Shown: positions 1 to 7,304 of the stretch, piece by piece
How the letters are laid out: each line of letters begins with the position of its first letter
Position numbering within the stretch: position 1 is the first letter of the stretch
Position numbers and translations under genes: made by a program
Assembly: GCF_007595705.1 (NCBI RefSeq)
Contig: NZ_NISY01000003.1
Span: 558,001 to 622,000 of the forward strand
DNA from: Streptomyces sp. SAJ15
Lineage (GTDB): Bacteria; Actinomycetota; Actinomycetes; Streptomycetales; Streptomycetaceae
Length of the DNA stretch: 64,000 nt
Reading direction: 5' to 3'
The notes under the pieces: generated by a model
What the model was told of the DNA's origin: nothing
What the model saw: the letters and a program-made list of their open reading frames with translations, nothing else
Databases searched by the model: none

Positions 1-16
1 CGGTGCCAGTAGCCAT
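1..16 (-). CDS. Cold-shock protein, first codons only (runs off the left edge)
   Basis: Only five codons are inside the window. On the minus strand an ATG at 16-14 opens Met-Ala-Thr-Gly-Thr, preceded by AAGGAG with a 7-nt gap, a strong ribosome binding site. MATGT is the usual N-terminus of Streptomyces CspA-type cold-shock proteins (small RNA-binding chaperones of about 67 residues). The leader is long and contains a hairpin, as is common for csp genes. The start and RBS are seen directly; the family is inferred from five residues and needs the sequence to the left. Confidence 0.4.
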
Positions 17-45
17 GTCATTTCTCCTTGGGATAGACGGTGTCA

Positions 46-68
46 GGAATTCACTCTGTGCGAATTCC
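46..68 (-). promoter_or_regulatory. Hairpin in the leader of the cold-shock gene
   Basis: GGAATTC (46-52) and GAATTCC (62-68) form a perfect 7-bp inverted repeat around a 9-nt loop, 30 nt upstream of the minus-strand start at 16. It is unusually A/T-rich for this genome. It could be a leader RNA structure or a dimeric operator; the sequence alone does not decide. Confidence 0.4.
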
Positions 69-637
69 GTGTCGCCGTGATGATCACCCGTGGAAATGAA
101 TCTTCTGGCAACCACACCTGCAACTGACATCGACAGTAGCACGGTGAGACCGGCTCTGCACGGCGATAATTCTGTTCCGGTCGACGGTCGAAGAATGCTC
201 GCCGAGCCCCGCACCTATTTTCTCATTCCACGGGAACAGATATTGGTCTCCGTGGGCGTGGCCTTTTCTGTCGTGCACTTCCGCCCGCAGCCCCGTGGCC
301 TCTGTCGACGGGAGACGTGCCGCTGCCCCTGTCGTCAGGCGAGTGGGCATCCCCTCGCCCGACGGCGAGATCTGTACGGCCATCGGGGTACCCGAACGCC
401 TTGGCTGACAAGGGAGTTGGGAGCATTGCACAGCGGGGAGATGCTTCGTCGTGTCTCGGATGTCGACGAGAGAGCCCCCGGGTTGAGGAGCACGGATCAC
501 AGTGAGGGCGTCTCAAGTTGCGGGATGGAGTCGAACAAGCAAGCGAGCCCGCTGGGCGGGTGGGGCGCCTGCGGGTCGATTTCGTTGCCAAGTGGTGCGC
601 AAGTGGAGTGCGAGCCCGCAGAGGTCTGCAGAAGCAA
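69..637. other. Gene-poor stretch left of the displaced tRNA repeat
   Basis: No open frame here has convincing Streptomyces codon bias, a good start site or a recognisable product. Base composition is lower in GC than the flanking core genes. Two related direct words, AAGTGGTGCGC (590-600) and AAGTGGAGTGCG (601-612), lie just before the tRNA-derived repeat and could be arm-type integrase sites. Otherwise I see nothing in it. Confidence 0.4.
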
Positions 638-714
638 CAAGGCCCAGGTCGCTGACCTGGGCCTTCGCTATGGAGCGGGTGACGAGAATCGAACTCGCGC
701 TCTAAGCTTGGGAA
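638..714 (-). repeat. Displaced 3' half of tRNA-Gly plus terminator (candidate att site)
   Basis: This 77-bp segment matches 6716-6792 with three mismatches (74/77 by eye). It contains the tRNA 3' half from the anticodon loop through the T arm and CCA, plus the terminator hairpin (arms 641-650 and 654-663). Sequence identity stops inside the anticodon loop, so no tRNA can be made from it. A copy ending in the anticodon loop is the classic product of site-specific integration into a tRNA gene by a tyrosine recombinase. Together with the intact gene it brackets about 6 kb. No integrase is seen inside, so the element is either decayed or part of a larger nested island. Confidence 0.8.
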
Positions 715-1108
715 TCAACGGCTCCTGCTGTGTAGGAAAGCCACCTGACCTGCGAGAACGGCGGTACGGCGACCATTCTGGTGGGCTTCTTGACGCCCTT
801 GTTGACCAGTGTTTACCGTGCTGGAGGGCACGGTTGGGGCACGCCGCCGATGGGCGGCCCGGGAAGCGCGGCAGCGTGTGAAGATGTGGGCGCTGAGCCC
901 GCGATCAGAAGTCGTCACGGCGCCGGGATTGCTCACGCAACCGCGGCACCCCTGTCGTCCGGAGCACGCCGGTGGCTTTCTGCGTTGGCCGGCGGGGGAG
1001 ACGATGACGCGGTCTTCTTCGACAGGGTGAGTGAGCCACTCCGGCATTGGAATCGGGAGCCGCGAGCCTGCCCGCCTGGGCTCCGTCAACAATGGGCCGG
1101 CTGTCGGC
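715..1108. other. Intergenic, inside the candidate island
   Basis: No supported gene. The open frames crossing this stretch have poor codon bias and no family resemblance. It lies between the displaced tRNA fragment and the 3' end of the SpoIIE phosphatase gene and may hold decayed element sequence. Confidence 0.4.
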
Positions 1109-2350
1109 TCACTCCAGGATGGCGAGGTGGTCGGCGGCGCCCTCGTGCCACTCGATCAGGAAGAGGGTCGCGTCGTCACTGGTACTCCCGCCCCGTTCCT
1201 CCTTCAGCGTGTGGGAGAGCGAGCGCACCACTGCCCGCACCCCCCTTTCTTTCTGCTCGATGCGGTTGACCCAGTGGATGAGCTGTTCCTCGCCGAACTG
1301 TTCTTGGCCGGCTTCGTGCTCCTCGATGAGGCCGTCGGTGAAGCACAGGACCCGATCGCCACGATGGAGTGTCTGCTCGCTGACCCGGGGTTCCTCACCT
1401 CCGAAGCCGACCGGCAAGGTGGTCGGGCCCTCCAGCCGCCGGAGGACCCGGCGGTTGCGGATCAGCATCGGTGGGGGGTGACCCGCGTTGACCCACTGCA
1501 GGTGACCCGTTGCGACGTTCAGGCGCATCATCTGCGCGGTCACGAAGTGTTCGGGGCCGAACTGCTCGGCGATGGCCCGATCCATGAACGCGTAGATCTC
1601 GGACAGATCGATGCGGGCACGCCTGGAGTGCCGGTAGGCGCCGATGGCGACCGTGGCCATCGTGGCGGCGTCGAGGCCGTGGCCCATGGCATCAACCACG
1701 GCCATGTGAAGGATGTCGTCGTTGAGTGCGTAGTCGAAGCTGTCCCCGGCGACGCTGTAGGCGGGCTCCAGGATCCCGGCCACTGAGACCTGCGGCACGG
1801 ACATCGCCAGCGGCGGGAGCAAGGACCACTGGATTTCCGCAGCCACACTCATGGGTTCTCGGCGCCGGGCGAGGAAGAACTGGTCGGTATAGCTGTGCTT
1901 GGTGACCAGCATGTCGGCGATCAAACCGGCGAGCCTGCGCAGCAAGCGCCGGTCGTCGTCATCGACGGTATCCAGAGTGAGGGCCAGCACACCCACCTGG
2001 TCACTGCCGTCCAACAACGGTAGATACATGCGGACACCGTCGGCCTGCGGTACTTCGACAGTGGTCGCCTCCAGGAAGGCAGTGCCGGCGGGGGAATCAG
2101 CGATCGGCTCGGGCTCGCCTACGGTCAGCCGTCTGCCCGGCAGCGGCACCAGCAGCAGCTGTGCGTAGTCCTGCAGGAGGATCGAGATGTCCCGGCCACC
2201 GACCCTGGCCACCTCTTCCGCGATCAGCGGAGCGACGAGCTGAGGCGGCATCTCGTGTGCCCGGTCCAGCAGCACCCCCAGCAGCCGTTCACCGAACCCT
2301 TCCGACCGGTCCACCGTGTCCCTGCCAGGCTGCCGATCACCCTCCGCCAT
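1109..2350 (-). CDS. Cytosolic GAF-type SpoIIE/PP2C serine phosphatase
   Basis: 413 residues with no membrane segment. The N-terminal ~150 residues look like a GAF sensor; the C-terminal ~240 are a SpoIIE-type PP2C phosphatase. The metal-binding and fold motifs are present: GDSFDYA, DAMGHGL, NAGHPPP, FTDGL and DDATL. Such proteins dephosphorylate anti-anti-sigma factors (SpoIIAA/RsbV type) and so release stress sigma factors. The start is supported by AAAGGG seven bases upstream of the ATG. It is the last gene of a minus-strand series inside the tRNA-bounded block. No partner anti-sigma or anti-anti-sigma gene lies beside it, so its target must be elsewhere. Family assignment is firm; the pathway is inferred. 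Confidence 0.9.
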   Translation of the reverse strand: MAEGDRQPGRDTVDRSEGFGERLLGVLLDRAHEMPPQLVAPLIAEEVARVGGRDISILLQDYAQLLLVPLPGRRLTVGEPEPIADSPAGTAFLEATTVEVPQADGVRMYLPLLDGSDQVGVLALTLDTVDDDDRRLLRRLAGLIADMLVTKHSYTDQFFLARRREPMSVAAEIQWSLLPPLAMSVPQVSVAGILEPAYSVAGDSFDYALNDDILHMAVVDAMGHGLDAATMATVAIGAYRHSRRARIDLSEIYAFMDRAIAEQFGPEHFVTAQMMRLNVATGHLQWVNAGHPPPMLIRNRRVLRRLEGPTTLPVGFGGEEPRVSEQTLHRGDRVLCFTDGLIEEHEAGQEQFGEEQLIHWVNRIEQKERGVRAVVRSLSHTLKEERGGSTSDDATLFLIEWHEGAADHLAILE

Positions 2351-2667
2351 CGCCGTGCCCTTTCAGCTCACCGGCCTGGTTTCGCCTGCACGTCCCGAGC
2401 CGGTGGTCTCCAAAGAATGGGTCACTGGGCAGCCTCGTGCTGGGCTTCGGTGCTGCTCGGCCGCCACACCCGCCAGGACCCGCTGGTTCCCTGCCGTCCG
2501 CCGACGGTGCGCAACGGCCCCGGCATATACACACCGGGGCCGCCCTTCCGGGCCGGTTGCACGTGAGAGTGCACCGGTCCACTGACCATGTTATGCCTGT
2601 GTTGCTTATCCGGCAGAATGCTCTTTCGGGGCATTTCTGCCCTTGATCGGCAAGAGCCCGTGCCACG
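2351..2667. other. Intergenic region upstream of the phosphatase gene
   Basis: No supported gene. The part around 2585-2645 is A/T-rich compared with the surroundings and is the likely place for the minus-strand promoter of the SpoIIE gene, but I cannot assign clear -35/-10 boxes. Confidence 0.4.
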
Positions 2668-2940
2668 TCAGCCGCGCTCCTCCTCCTCGGCCTCCATAAG
2701 CCGGATTCCCTGGTGTGTCAGAGTGACCATCGCGGGTGTATTGCCGGTTGCCCAGTCGACCGCGATCAGGCCCTCGCCCACCAGATACGTGCAGGCCGCG
2801 GCCAGGTCCTCCTCGTGGATACCGAGGTCATCGCGCAGTCGGGACCCGGCGACGCCCAGTAGGCGGTTGCCTTCGGTGGCCTCGTACAGAGCCTGAAGGA
2901 CCTGCGCACGGTACGTCTTGCGTTCGCGCAGTGTTGCCAT
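2668..2940 (-). CDS. Small winged-helix-like protein of unknown role
   Basis: 90 residues from the ATG at 2940, which has GAGAGGG about nine bases upstream. A longer in-frame ATG at 3018 adds 26 arginine-rich residues with no RBS and is less likely. The sequence (ALYEATEGNRLLGVAGSRL, then LGIHEEDLAAACTYLVGEGL, then VTLTHQGIRLMEAE) has the helix-helix-helix-wing rhythm of small MarR/PadR-like DNA-binding domains that lack extensions. The family was not recognised by name. It sits between the 87-residue gene and the phosphatase on the same strand and may be a local regulator; that is inference. Confidence 0.65.
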   Translation of the reverse strand: MATLRERKTYRAQVLQALYEATEGNRLLGVAGSRLRDDLGIHEEDLAAACTYLVGEGLIAVDWATGNTPAMVTLTHQGIRLMEAEEEERG

Positions 2941-3046
2941 CGCTGCCGCCCTCTCATGCTTGGTGTCTGCGCGCGGGAAGTGGAGCCGGGGCGGGCGCCC
3001 TGCCCGGCCGTCTGGCACGCCGCCGCGCGGGTTTGCGGCCGGTGCC

Positions 3047-3310
3047 TCAGACCTCGTCTGACTGCGTTCGGTCGTCGTCCGATGACTTGCTGGCCAGGAG
3101 CCAGGAGCGGGCGGGCTCGGCGGCGTGGGTGGTGTCCACGGTGAGGTGGAGACGGGTTCCGCCGTCGTGGCCTTCGGGGTAGCTGCGTTGTTCGGTGGAG
3201 GCGAAGCAGCGCCGGAGAACCTCCGCGACCTGGCGTGCCGTCTCCGGGGACGCGGCGACGATACGAACCTCGGCGTGTCCGGCCGAGGGCACGGGTTCCG
3301 CTGGTTTCAT
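3047..3310 (-). CDS. Small hypothetical protein (87 aa)
   Basis: From the ATG at 3310 (GAGG five bases upstream) the frame gives 87 residues starting MKPAEPVPSAG. The core (EVRIVAASPETARQVAEVLRRCF, then GTRLHLTVDT) predicts a beta-alpha-beta-beta fold in which the 'RIVA-SPETA' segment resembles small dimeric ACT-like or ferredoxin-like domains. The tail is acidic (KSSDDDRTQSDEV). I do not recognise the family. It is one of a run of small minus-strand genes between the DUF5994 gene and the phosphatase. Confidence 0.6.
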   Translation of the reverse strand: MKPAEPVPSAGHAEVRIVAASPETARQVAEVLRRCFASTEQRSYPEGHDGGTRLHLTVDTTHAAEPARSWLLASKSSDDDRTQSDEV

Positions 3311-3405
3311 GGTGTCCTCGTTCCTCGGGTGACATGAGGTGACGTGCCGGTGGGCGCGCCGCCTTGGCGTCGCACCCACCGCCCCCGGTCGGAGAAGAGT
3401 CGGTG

Positions 3406-3606
3406 TCATTCGCGGTCCCCGTGGTGTCCGGCGGCCCCGTCGACCGGCCGTCGGAGCTTCCGTCTCCGGCCGCCGCGCACCGGCAGGACGTCGCTGTAGC
3501 GGAAGGCCGCGATCCTTTGGTCGTGCTGGGCGTTGAGCAGGTGGATCAGCAGAACCCACAGGGCGATCATGGCGAGGATCACCGCGGTGGTGATGACGGT
3601 CTCCAC
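3406..3606 (-). CDS. Small single-pass membrane protein (66 aa)
   Basis: GTG at 3606 with AGAGGGG eight bases upstream. It opens almost at once into a hydrophobic segment (residues ~4-25, VITTAVILAMIALWVLLIHLL), followed by a basic, arginine-rich cytoplasmic tail (RGGRRRKLRRP). It starts 5 nt after the DUF5994 stop, so the two are probably co-transcribed and translationally linked. Function unknown. A longer upstream start exists but would add proline/arginine-rich filler. Confidence 0.55.
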   Translation of the reverse strand: METVITTAVILAMIALWVLLIHLLNAQHDQRIAAFRYSDVLPVRGGRRRKLRRPVDGAAGHHGDRE

Positions 3607-3611
3607 TGTCC

Positions 3612-4175
3612 TCACCCCTCTGGGGCGGGGGTCGGGGGTCTGATCGGGTGCCTGAGCGGCGGGGGCGCGGCCCCGCCCTCGGTGTCCCACTCCGATTCCC
3701 GGCCGCGGTCCTCCCCCGCCTCGCGGATCGCGTCCTCGTCGTCCATCAGCATGCTGGCGGTGAGGAGGCTCCCCGGGGTGGTTGCGGCGGACATCAGCCG
3801 GGCGGCGGAGGCCGCGCTGGTTTCCGGCGGGATCACCAGCAGGTCCCAGCGTCCGGCGCTGTAGGAGAGCGCAATCAGCTTGTGCGGGTCCTGCTCGTCC
3901 GTGAACCAGCCCACGTGCACCGTGTGCCCGGCGACGGGCACCTTAGGGGGGATCACCGGCCAGTGGGTCAGGTTCACCGTGACGCGGGTGATCCGGCCCC
4001 AGCACCTTTCCAGCCTGTCTGTCAGAGCGGGCAACTCGCGGAAGAGGTCGCGGGACCGGGGCCACCAAGCGCCGTCCAGAAGCCCTGGAGGCGCGCCCGC
4101 GGGCGTCAGAGCCAAGCGGGCCGGTGGCGAGGAGACGCGCTCATCCGTCATCGTTCGTTCAGTGGTCATGGTCAT
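3612..4175 (-). CDS. DUF5994 family protein, copy 1
   Basis: 187 residues. The hallmark LLDGAWWPRSRDLFRELPAL motif lies at about residues 31-50 and is shared with the divergent gene at 4478-5002. The middle resembles a beta-rich domain (VGWF, HKLIALSYSAGRWDLLVIPPETS), and the C-terminus is acidic and proline-rich. The family is actinobacterial and uncharacterised; many members sit next to stress-response genes. Starts at ATG 4175 (GGAGG about 12 bases upstream, longer than usual); an internal ATG at 4169 is also possible. Confidence 0.75.
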   Translation of the reverse strand: MTMTTERTMTDERVSSPPARLALTPAGAPPGLLDGAWWPRSRDLFRELPALTDRLERCWGRITRVTVNLTHWPVIPPKVPVAGHTVHVGWFTDEQDPHKLIALSYSAGRWDLLVIPPETSAASAARLMSAATTPGSLLTASMLMDDEDAIREAGEDRGRESEWDTEGGAAPPPLRHPIRPPTPAPEG

Positions 4176-4477
4176 GGCGCGAACCCGCCTCCGGGCCCGT
4201 CTTCGACTGCCCGGTGTTGTTGCTCGCCGGGAACGGCACCGGTACGGGAGCCGGTGTGCGAAGTACTCCCGGTGTCTTCACACTACTCCGGCCCGCGACC
4301 CTCATGCCCCCGTGACCAGCGCTTTCTCAGGCGCGAGCCGTACCTGGATTCGCGGACAAGCCTGCGGGCCGGCACGCGGAGTACCGTGAAGCCCTGGAAC
4401 CCTTCGCTGCGGAGACCACGGCGGTTTTGCCACGGGCTATCCAGTGAAGATGCCGATCCCCGTCGAGGGGGCTCACC
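4176..4477. other. Divergent intergenic region between the two DUF5994 genes
   Basis: It must hold promoters for both paralogues. I see no clear -10/-35 pair. Its right half contains an open, coding-like stretch without a start codon, listed separately as a possible gene remnant. Confidence 0.4.
4316..4445 (+). pseudogene. Possible C-terminal remnant of a lost gene
   Basis: After a stop at 4313-4315 the plus-strand frame reads about 42 codons to TGA at 4443-4445 with no start codon. The translation ending (ADKPAGRHAEYREALEPF, then LPRAIQ) looks like a natural amphipathic C-terminus, and roughly three quarters of its third positions are G or C. That fits a decayed gene inside a mobile block. 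It is short and could be chance. Confidence 0.25.
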
Positions 4478-5002
4478 ATGACCGACTCCGACACCCCGCG
4501 TCCCCCCAGGCTCCTGCCGGATGGGATCCACGAGGCAGTGAAGCCCGGGACAGCGCTGCTGCGACTGGAGACGACACGGCTGCGCGAGGGAATCCTCGAT
4601 GGCGCGTGGTGGCCGCGATCCCGTGACATCGCCGCTGAACTACCCAACCTGATCACCGCGTTGAGCCGGCATCTCGGCCCGATCACCCGCGTCGGACTGG
4701 ACGCGAGTGCCTGGGAGGAGTTGCCGACGCGACTGATCATCGACGACCGGGTCGTCCGCCTCGACTCCTTCCCGGTCGGTGACGGCACCGTCCTCATCAC
4801 CCGGGGCGACAAGGATCTCTTCTCCCTGCTGGTCGTCCCTCCGCAGGCGACGCCGGACGCGGCACGCGCCGCGATGGCCCAGGCCGTACGAGCCGACAAC
4901 ATCACGTCAGCCGAGCAAATCCTCATCGACACCGGCACCCATCCCGCACACCTGGGTCCCGCGGAACCAGGACAGACAGAGCAACACCGTGATTCGACCT
5001 GA
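4478..5002 (+). CDS. DUF5994 family protein, copy 2
   Basis: 174 residues with a good RBS (GAGGGGG, six bases before ATG). It carries the family signature ILDGAWWPRSRDIAAELPNL at about residues 39-58, followed by GPITRVGLDASAW and SLLVVPPQATP, which align with GRITRVTVNLTHW and DLLVIPPETS of the divergent paralogue. The two probably arose by duplication and are transcribed away from each other. Function unknown. It is followed by the 3' end of the NhaA gene on the other strand. Confidence 0.78.
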   Translation: MTDSDTPRPPRLLPDGIHEAVKPGTALLRLETTRLREGILDGAWWPRSRDIAAELPNLITALSRHLGPITRVGLDASAWEELPTRLIIDDRVVRLDSFPVGDGTVLITRGDKDLFSLLVVPPQATPDAARAAMAQAVRADNITSAEQILIDTGTHPAHLGPAEPGQTEQHRDST

Positions 5003-5080
5003 CGCTCCGCCCGCGGTGTCCCCCCTTCGGCCGGTAACGAGCGCTCGCACATGGCTCTCGCGCCGACGGTCGCCCGGCGC

Positions 5081-6406
5081 TCAGTTCTCACCCGCGGCGC
5101 TGGGCGCGGGTCCGTCCGTGCCGCGCTTGTAGATGTCGGGGACGCCGTCGGCGTCCTCGTCACGGTTCTCCGCCTCCCACAGTCTGCGGTAGATGCGGTT
5201 ACGGCGTTTGACCAGCAGCGCTGCCATTCCCGCGGCGAGCAGCGAGCCGACAAGGACGGCGGCCTTGACGCGCCCGGCATCGGCTGGATTGGGGAAGGCC
5301 ACCTCGCCGATCAGCAGGGCGACCGTGAAACCGATACCGGCCAGCACCGCGAGTGCGAAGACATCGGCCCAGGCCAGGTCAGGGTTGAGCCGGGCTCGGG
5401 TGAACCGGGCGGCGAGGTAGGTTCCGGCGAAGATCCCCACGGTCTTGCCGATGACCAGGCCCAGCACCACGCCGAGCGCCTCCGGGCGGGTGAGCACCTC
5501 GCCCAGCACGGGTGCCGAGATGCTCACCCCGGCGGCGAAGAGGGCGAACAGCGGCACGGCGACACCGGCGGATACCGGTCGCAGCAGGTACTCGGTGCGC
5601 TCCCCGGGCGAGGCGTCCTCCCCCGTCTCCTCGTCGCGGGCGCAGCGCAGGATCAGGCCCATTGCCACCCCGGACACGGTGGCGTGCACCCCGGCGTTGT
5701 ACGTCAGCGCCCAGATGGCCACGCCCAGCGGCACGTACCACCCCCAGCCGCGCACCCGGAACCGCTGCAACACGTAGAACACCACCAGCCCGACGAAGGC
5801 TCCCCCGAGGGCGGCCGGCTTCAGACCGCTGGAGAAGAACACCGCCACGACCAGGATCGCGCCCAGGTCGTCGACGACCGCAAGGGTCAGCAGGAAGGCC
5901 CGCAGAGCGGTGGGCATGTGGGTGCTGAGCACGGCCAGCACCGCCAGCGCGAAGGCGATGTCGGTGGCCATCGGCACCGCCCAACCTCCGGCACGCCCGC
6001 CGCCGACCGTGACCGTGGCCAGGTAGATCGCCGCGGGCACCACCATGCCGCACACCGCGGCGACCACCGGCAGGACCGCCGTGGCCGGGGTGCTCAGCCC
6101 GCCGGCCACCAGTTCGCGCTTGAGCTCGATCCCGGCGACCAGGAAGAAGACGGTCAGCAGCCCGTCGGCACTCCAGTGCTCCACCGACAGGTCCAGCCCG
6201 AGCGCGGGTACGCCGAAGTGGAGATCGCGCAGTGCCTCGTAACTTCCGCTCCACGGGGTGTTCGCCCACACCAGCGCCACCGCGGCGGCGCCCAGCAGCA
6301 CCAGCCCGCCGACCGTCTCCGTCCGCAGGGCTCGGGCCACCTGCACGCGCTCCGGCCAGGGCAGCAGCCCGAGGAAGACCGAACGCTCACGCGGAGCAGC
6401 ACACAT
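5081..6406 (-). CDS. nhaA: NhaA-family Na+/H+ antiporter with an acidic calcium-motif-like tail
   Basis: 441 residues, about 11-12 membrane segments. It exchanges sodium for protons and supports pH and salt homeostasis. The NhaA signatures are present: FFLVAGIELKRELV and LAVVDDLGAILVV, the latter holding the two essential adjacent aspartates. The ATG at 6406 has GGAGG nine bases upstream; an in-frame extension to 6478 is less likely. After the last membrane helix the tail reads NRDEDADGVPDIYKRG, which resembles a DxDxDG calcium-binding loop. It lies at the tRNA end of the candidate island, transcribed inward. Confidence 0.93.
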   Translation of the reverse strand: MCAAPRERSVFLGLLPWPERVQVARALRTETVGGLVLLGAAAVALVWANTPWSGSYEALRDLHFGVPALGLDLSVEHWSADGLLTVFFLVAGIELKRELVAGGLSTPATAVLPVVAAVCGMVVPAAIYLATVTVGGGRAGGWAVPMATDIAFALAVLAVLSTHMPTALRAFLLTLAVVDDLGAILVVAVFFSSGLKPAALGGAFVGLVVFYVLQRFRVRGWGWYVPLGVAIWALTYNAGVHATVSGVAMGLILRCARDEETGEDASPGERTEYLLRPVSAGVAVPLFALFAAGVSISAPVLGEVLTRPEALGVVLGLVIGKTVGIFAGTYLAARFTRARLNPDLAWADVFALAVLAGIGFTVALLIGEVAFPNPADAGRVKAAVLVGSLLAAGMAALLVKRRNRIYRRLWEAENRDEDADGVPDIYKRGTDGPAPSAAGEN

Positions 6407-6715
6407 GAAGAGGCACCTCCGGGGCATCGCCGGGCGGGCACAGGGCCCCTTCGATGCCGACCAGACCTTTCCCACCACACCCGCACCTCTCGACGCGTTC
6501 CCCCCACGCTATCCGCCGCACCTTCCACGCCTGTGCACCCGCTGACCAAGCCGCCCGGCGCGTCAGCGTGCCGGCGACGAGCGGCAGCGGGAGGCCGAGG
6601 ATGAGTGCCCCCCGGCGGGCGTGAATGGCCCGCTAAATGCCTCTCCGGGCAAGGCGCTTGCCCGATATGGAGCACGCGGAGGGCACGCCGACCCCCGAGA
6701 GGTTTAGACAACAAG

Positions 6716-6792
6716 CAAGGCCCAGGTCTCCGACCTGGGCCTTCGCTATGGAGCGGGTGACGAGAATCGAACTCGCGCTCTGAGCTTGGGAA
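6716..6792 (-). repeat. tRNA-Gly-side copy of the 77-bp direct repeat (candidate att site)
   Basis: Covers the 3' half of the intact tRNA-Gly(CCC) and its terminator. It matches 638-714 in the same orientation with three differences: two in the terminator loop region and one in the anticodon stem. The right limit is in the anticodon loop, the usual crossover region for integrases that use tRNA genes. Confidence 0.8.
6719..6741 (-). terminator. tRNA-Gly terminator hairpin
   Basis: Perfect 10-bp stem, GGCCCAGGTC (6719-6728) with GACCTGGGCC (6732-6741), and a 3-nt loop, seven bases beyond the tRNA 3' end. The same stem with a different loop is present in the displaced copy at 641-663. Confidence 0.75.
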
Positions 6793-6822
6793 GCTCATGT
6801 TCTACCATTAAACTACACCCGC
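6749..6822 (-). tRNA. tRNA-Gly (anticodon CCC)
   Basis: On the minus strand the gene reads GCGGGTG ... CACCCGC followed by TCCA: a 7-bp acceptor stem with encoded CCA. The anticodon stem TGAGC/GCTCA closes the loop TTCCCAA, giving anticodon CCC (reads GGG). The T arm contains GTTCGATTC. The 3' half is duplicated at 638-714, marking this gene as an integration target. Confidence 0.95.
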
Positions 6823-7057
6823 GTAAGACGCTGATTCGCTCAGCGCTTCATTCGTCGCACACTGTACCTCATTCCTGACCCCGGGCGCACTTGTCTCGGG
6901 GTCTTTCTGTTGCGTGGAGGGTCGGGACGCGACTGTGGGCGGGGGGAGTTGGGGCGTACGGTGGGGTGTCTCGCGGGCGGCGGAGTGCCGCTTGGAGTGG
7001 CGGGTGGTTCATCCCCTAATGTGGCTTTTGTCGTTCACGTCTTGGGGAAGGGACTCG

Positions 7058-7222
7058 ATGGAGCGCACCATCGTCCGTTGTGCCGAAGGGCACATGTTCA
7101 GCACCTCTTCGTTCCCGATGCGGAATCTCACGGCCACGCGGCTCGGCCCCGGGCGGCTGTTGCGCTGCCCGCGGTGCGCGCGGCTTCGGCACGCGGTGCC
7201 GGTGGTGCCGGACAAGCGGTAG
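7058..7222 (+). CDS. Small zinc-ribbon protein (54 aa)
   Basis: ATG at 7058, preceded by AAGGG five bases upstream. The protein holds two metal-ligand pairs: CAEGH near residue 8 and CPRC near residue 40, separated by a basic stretch. This is typical of short actinobacterial zinc-ribbon proteins of unknown role. It lies just upstream of dcd but is separated from it by a hairpin, so it is probably its own transcript. Confidence 0.7.
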   Translation: MERTIVRCAEGHMFSTSSFPMRNLTATRLGPGRLLRCPRCARLRHAVPVVPDKR

Positions 7223-7237
7223 CGGTACGTGAGGGGA

Positions 7238-7280
7238 GCACGGCGCGGGGTGGTCCGGTTGGGGCGGGCCCGCGCCGTGC
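7238..7280 (+). terminator. Hairpin between the zinc-ribbon gene and dcd
   Basis: 12-bp perfect stem, GCACGGCGCGGG (7238-7249) with CCCGCGCCGTGC (7269-7280), and a 19-nt loop. It ends 12 nt before the dcd -10 box and probably terminates the upstream transcript. Confidence 0.55.
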
Positions 7281-7292
7281 GGGTTGTTTGCG

Positions 7293-7298
7293 TATCCT
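7293..7298 (+). promoter_or_regulatory. dcd -10 box; leaderless promoter
   Basis: TATCCT lies six bases before the GTG start at 7305, and no Shine-Dalgarno sequence is present. The transcript should start at or next to the start codon. Confidence 0.5.
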
Positions 7299-7304
7299 CG
7301 TCCC

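Noticed and set aside
84..591. Open frames in the left gene-poor stretch
   Set aside because: No RBS, poor codon bias and no family resemblance; not an integrase.
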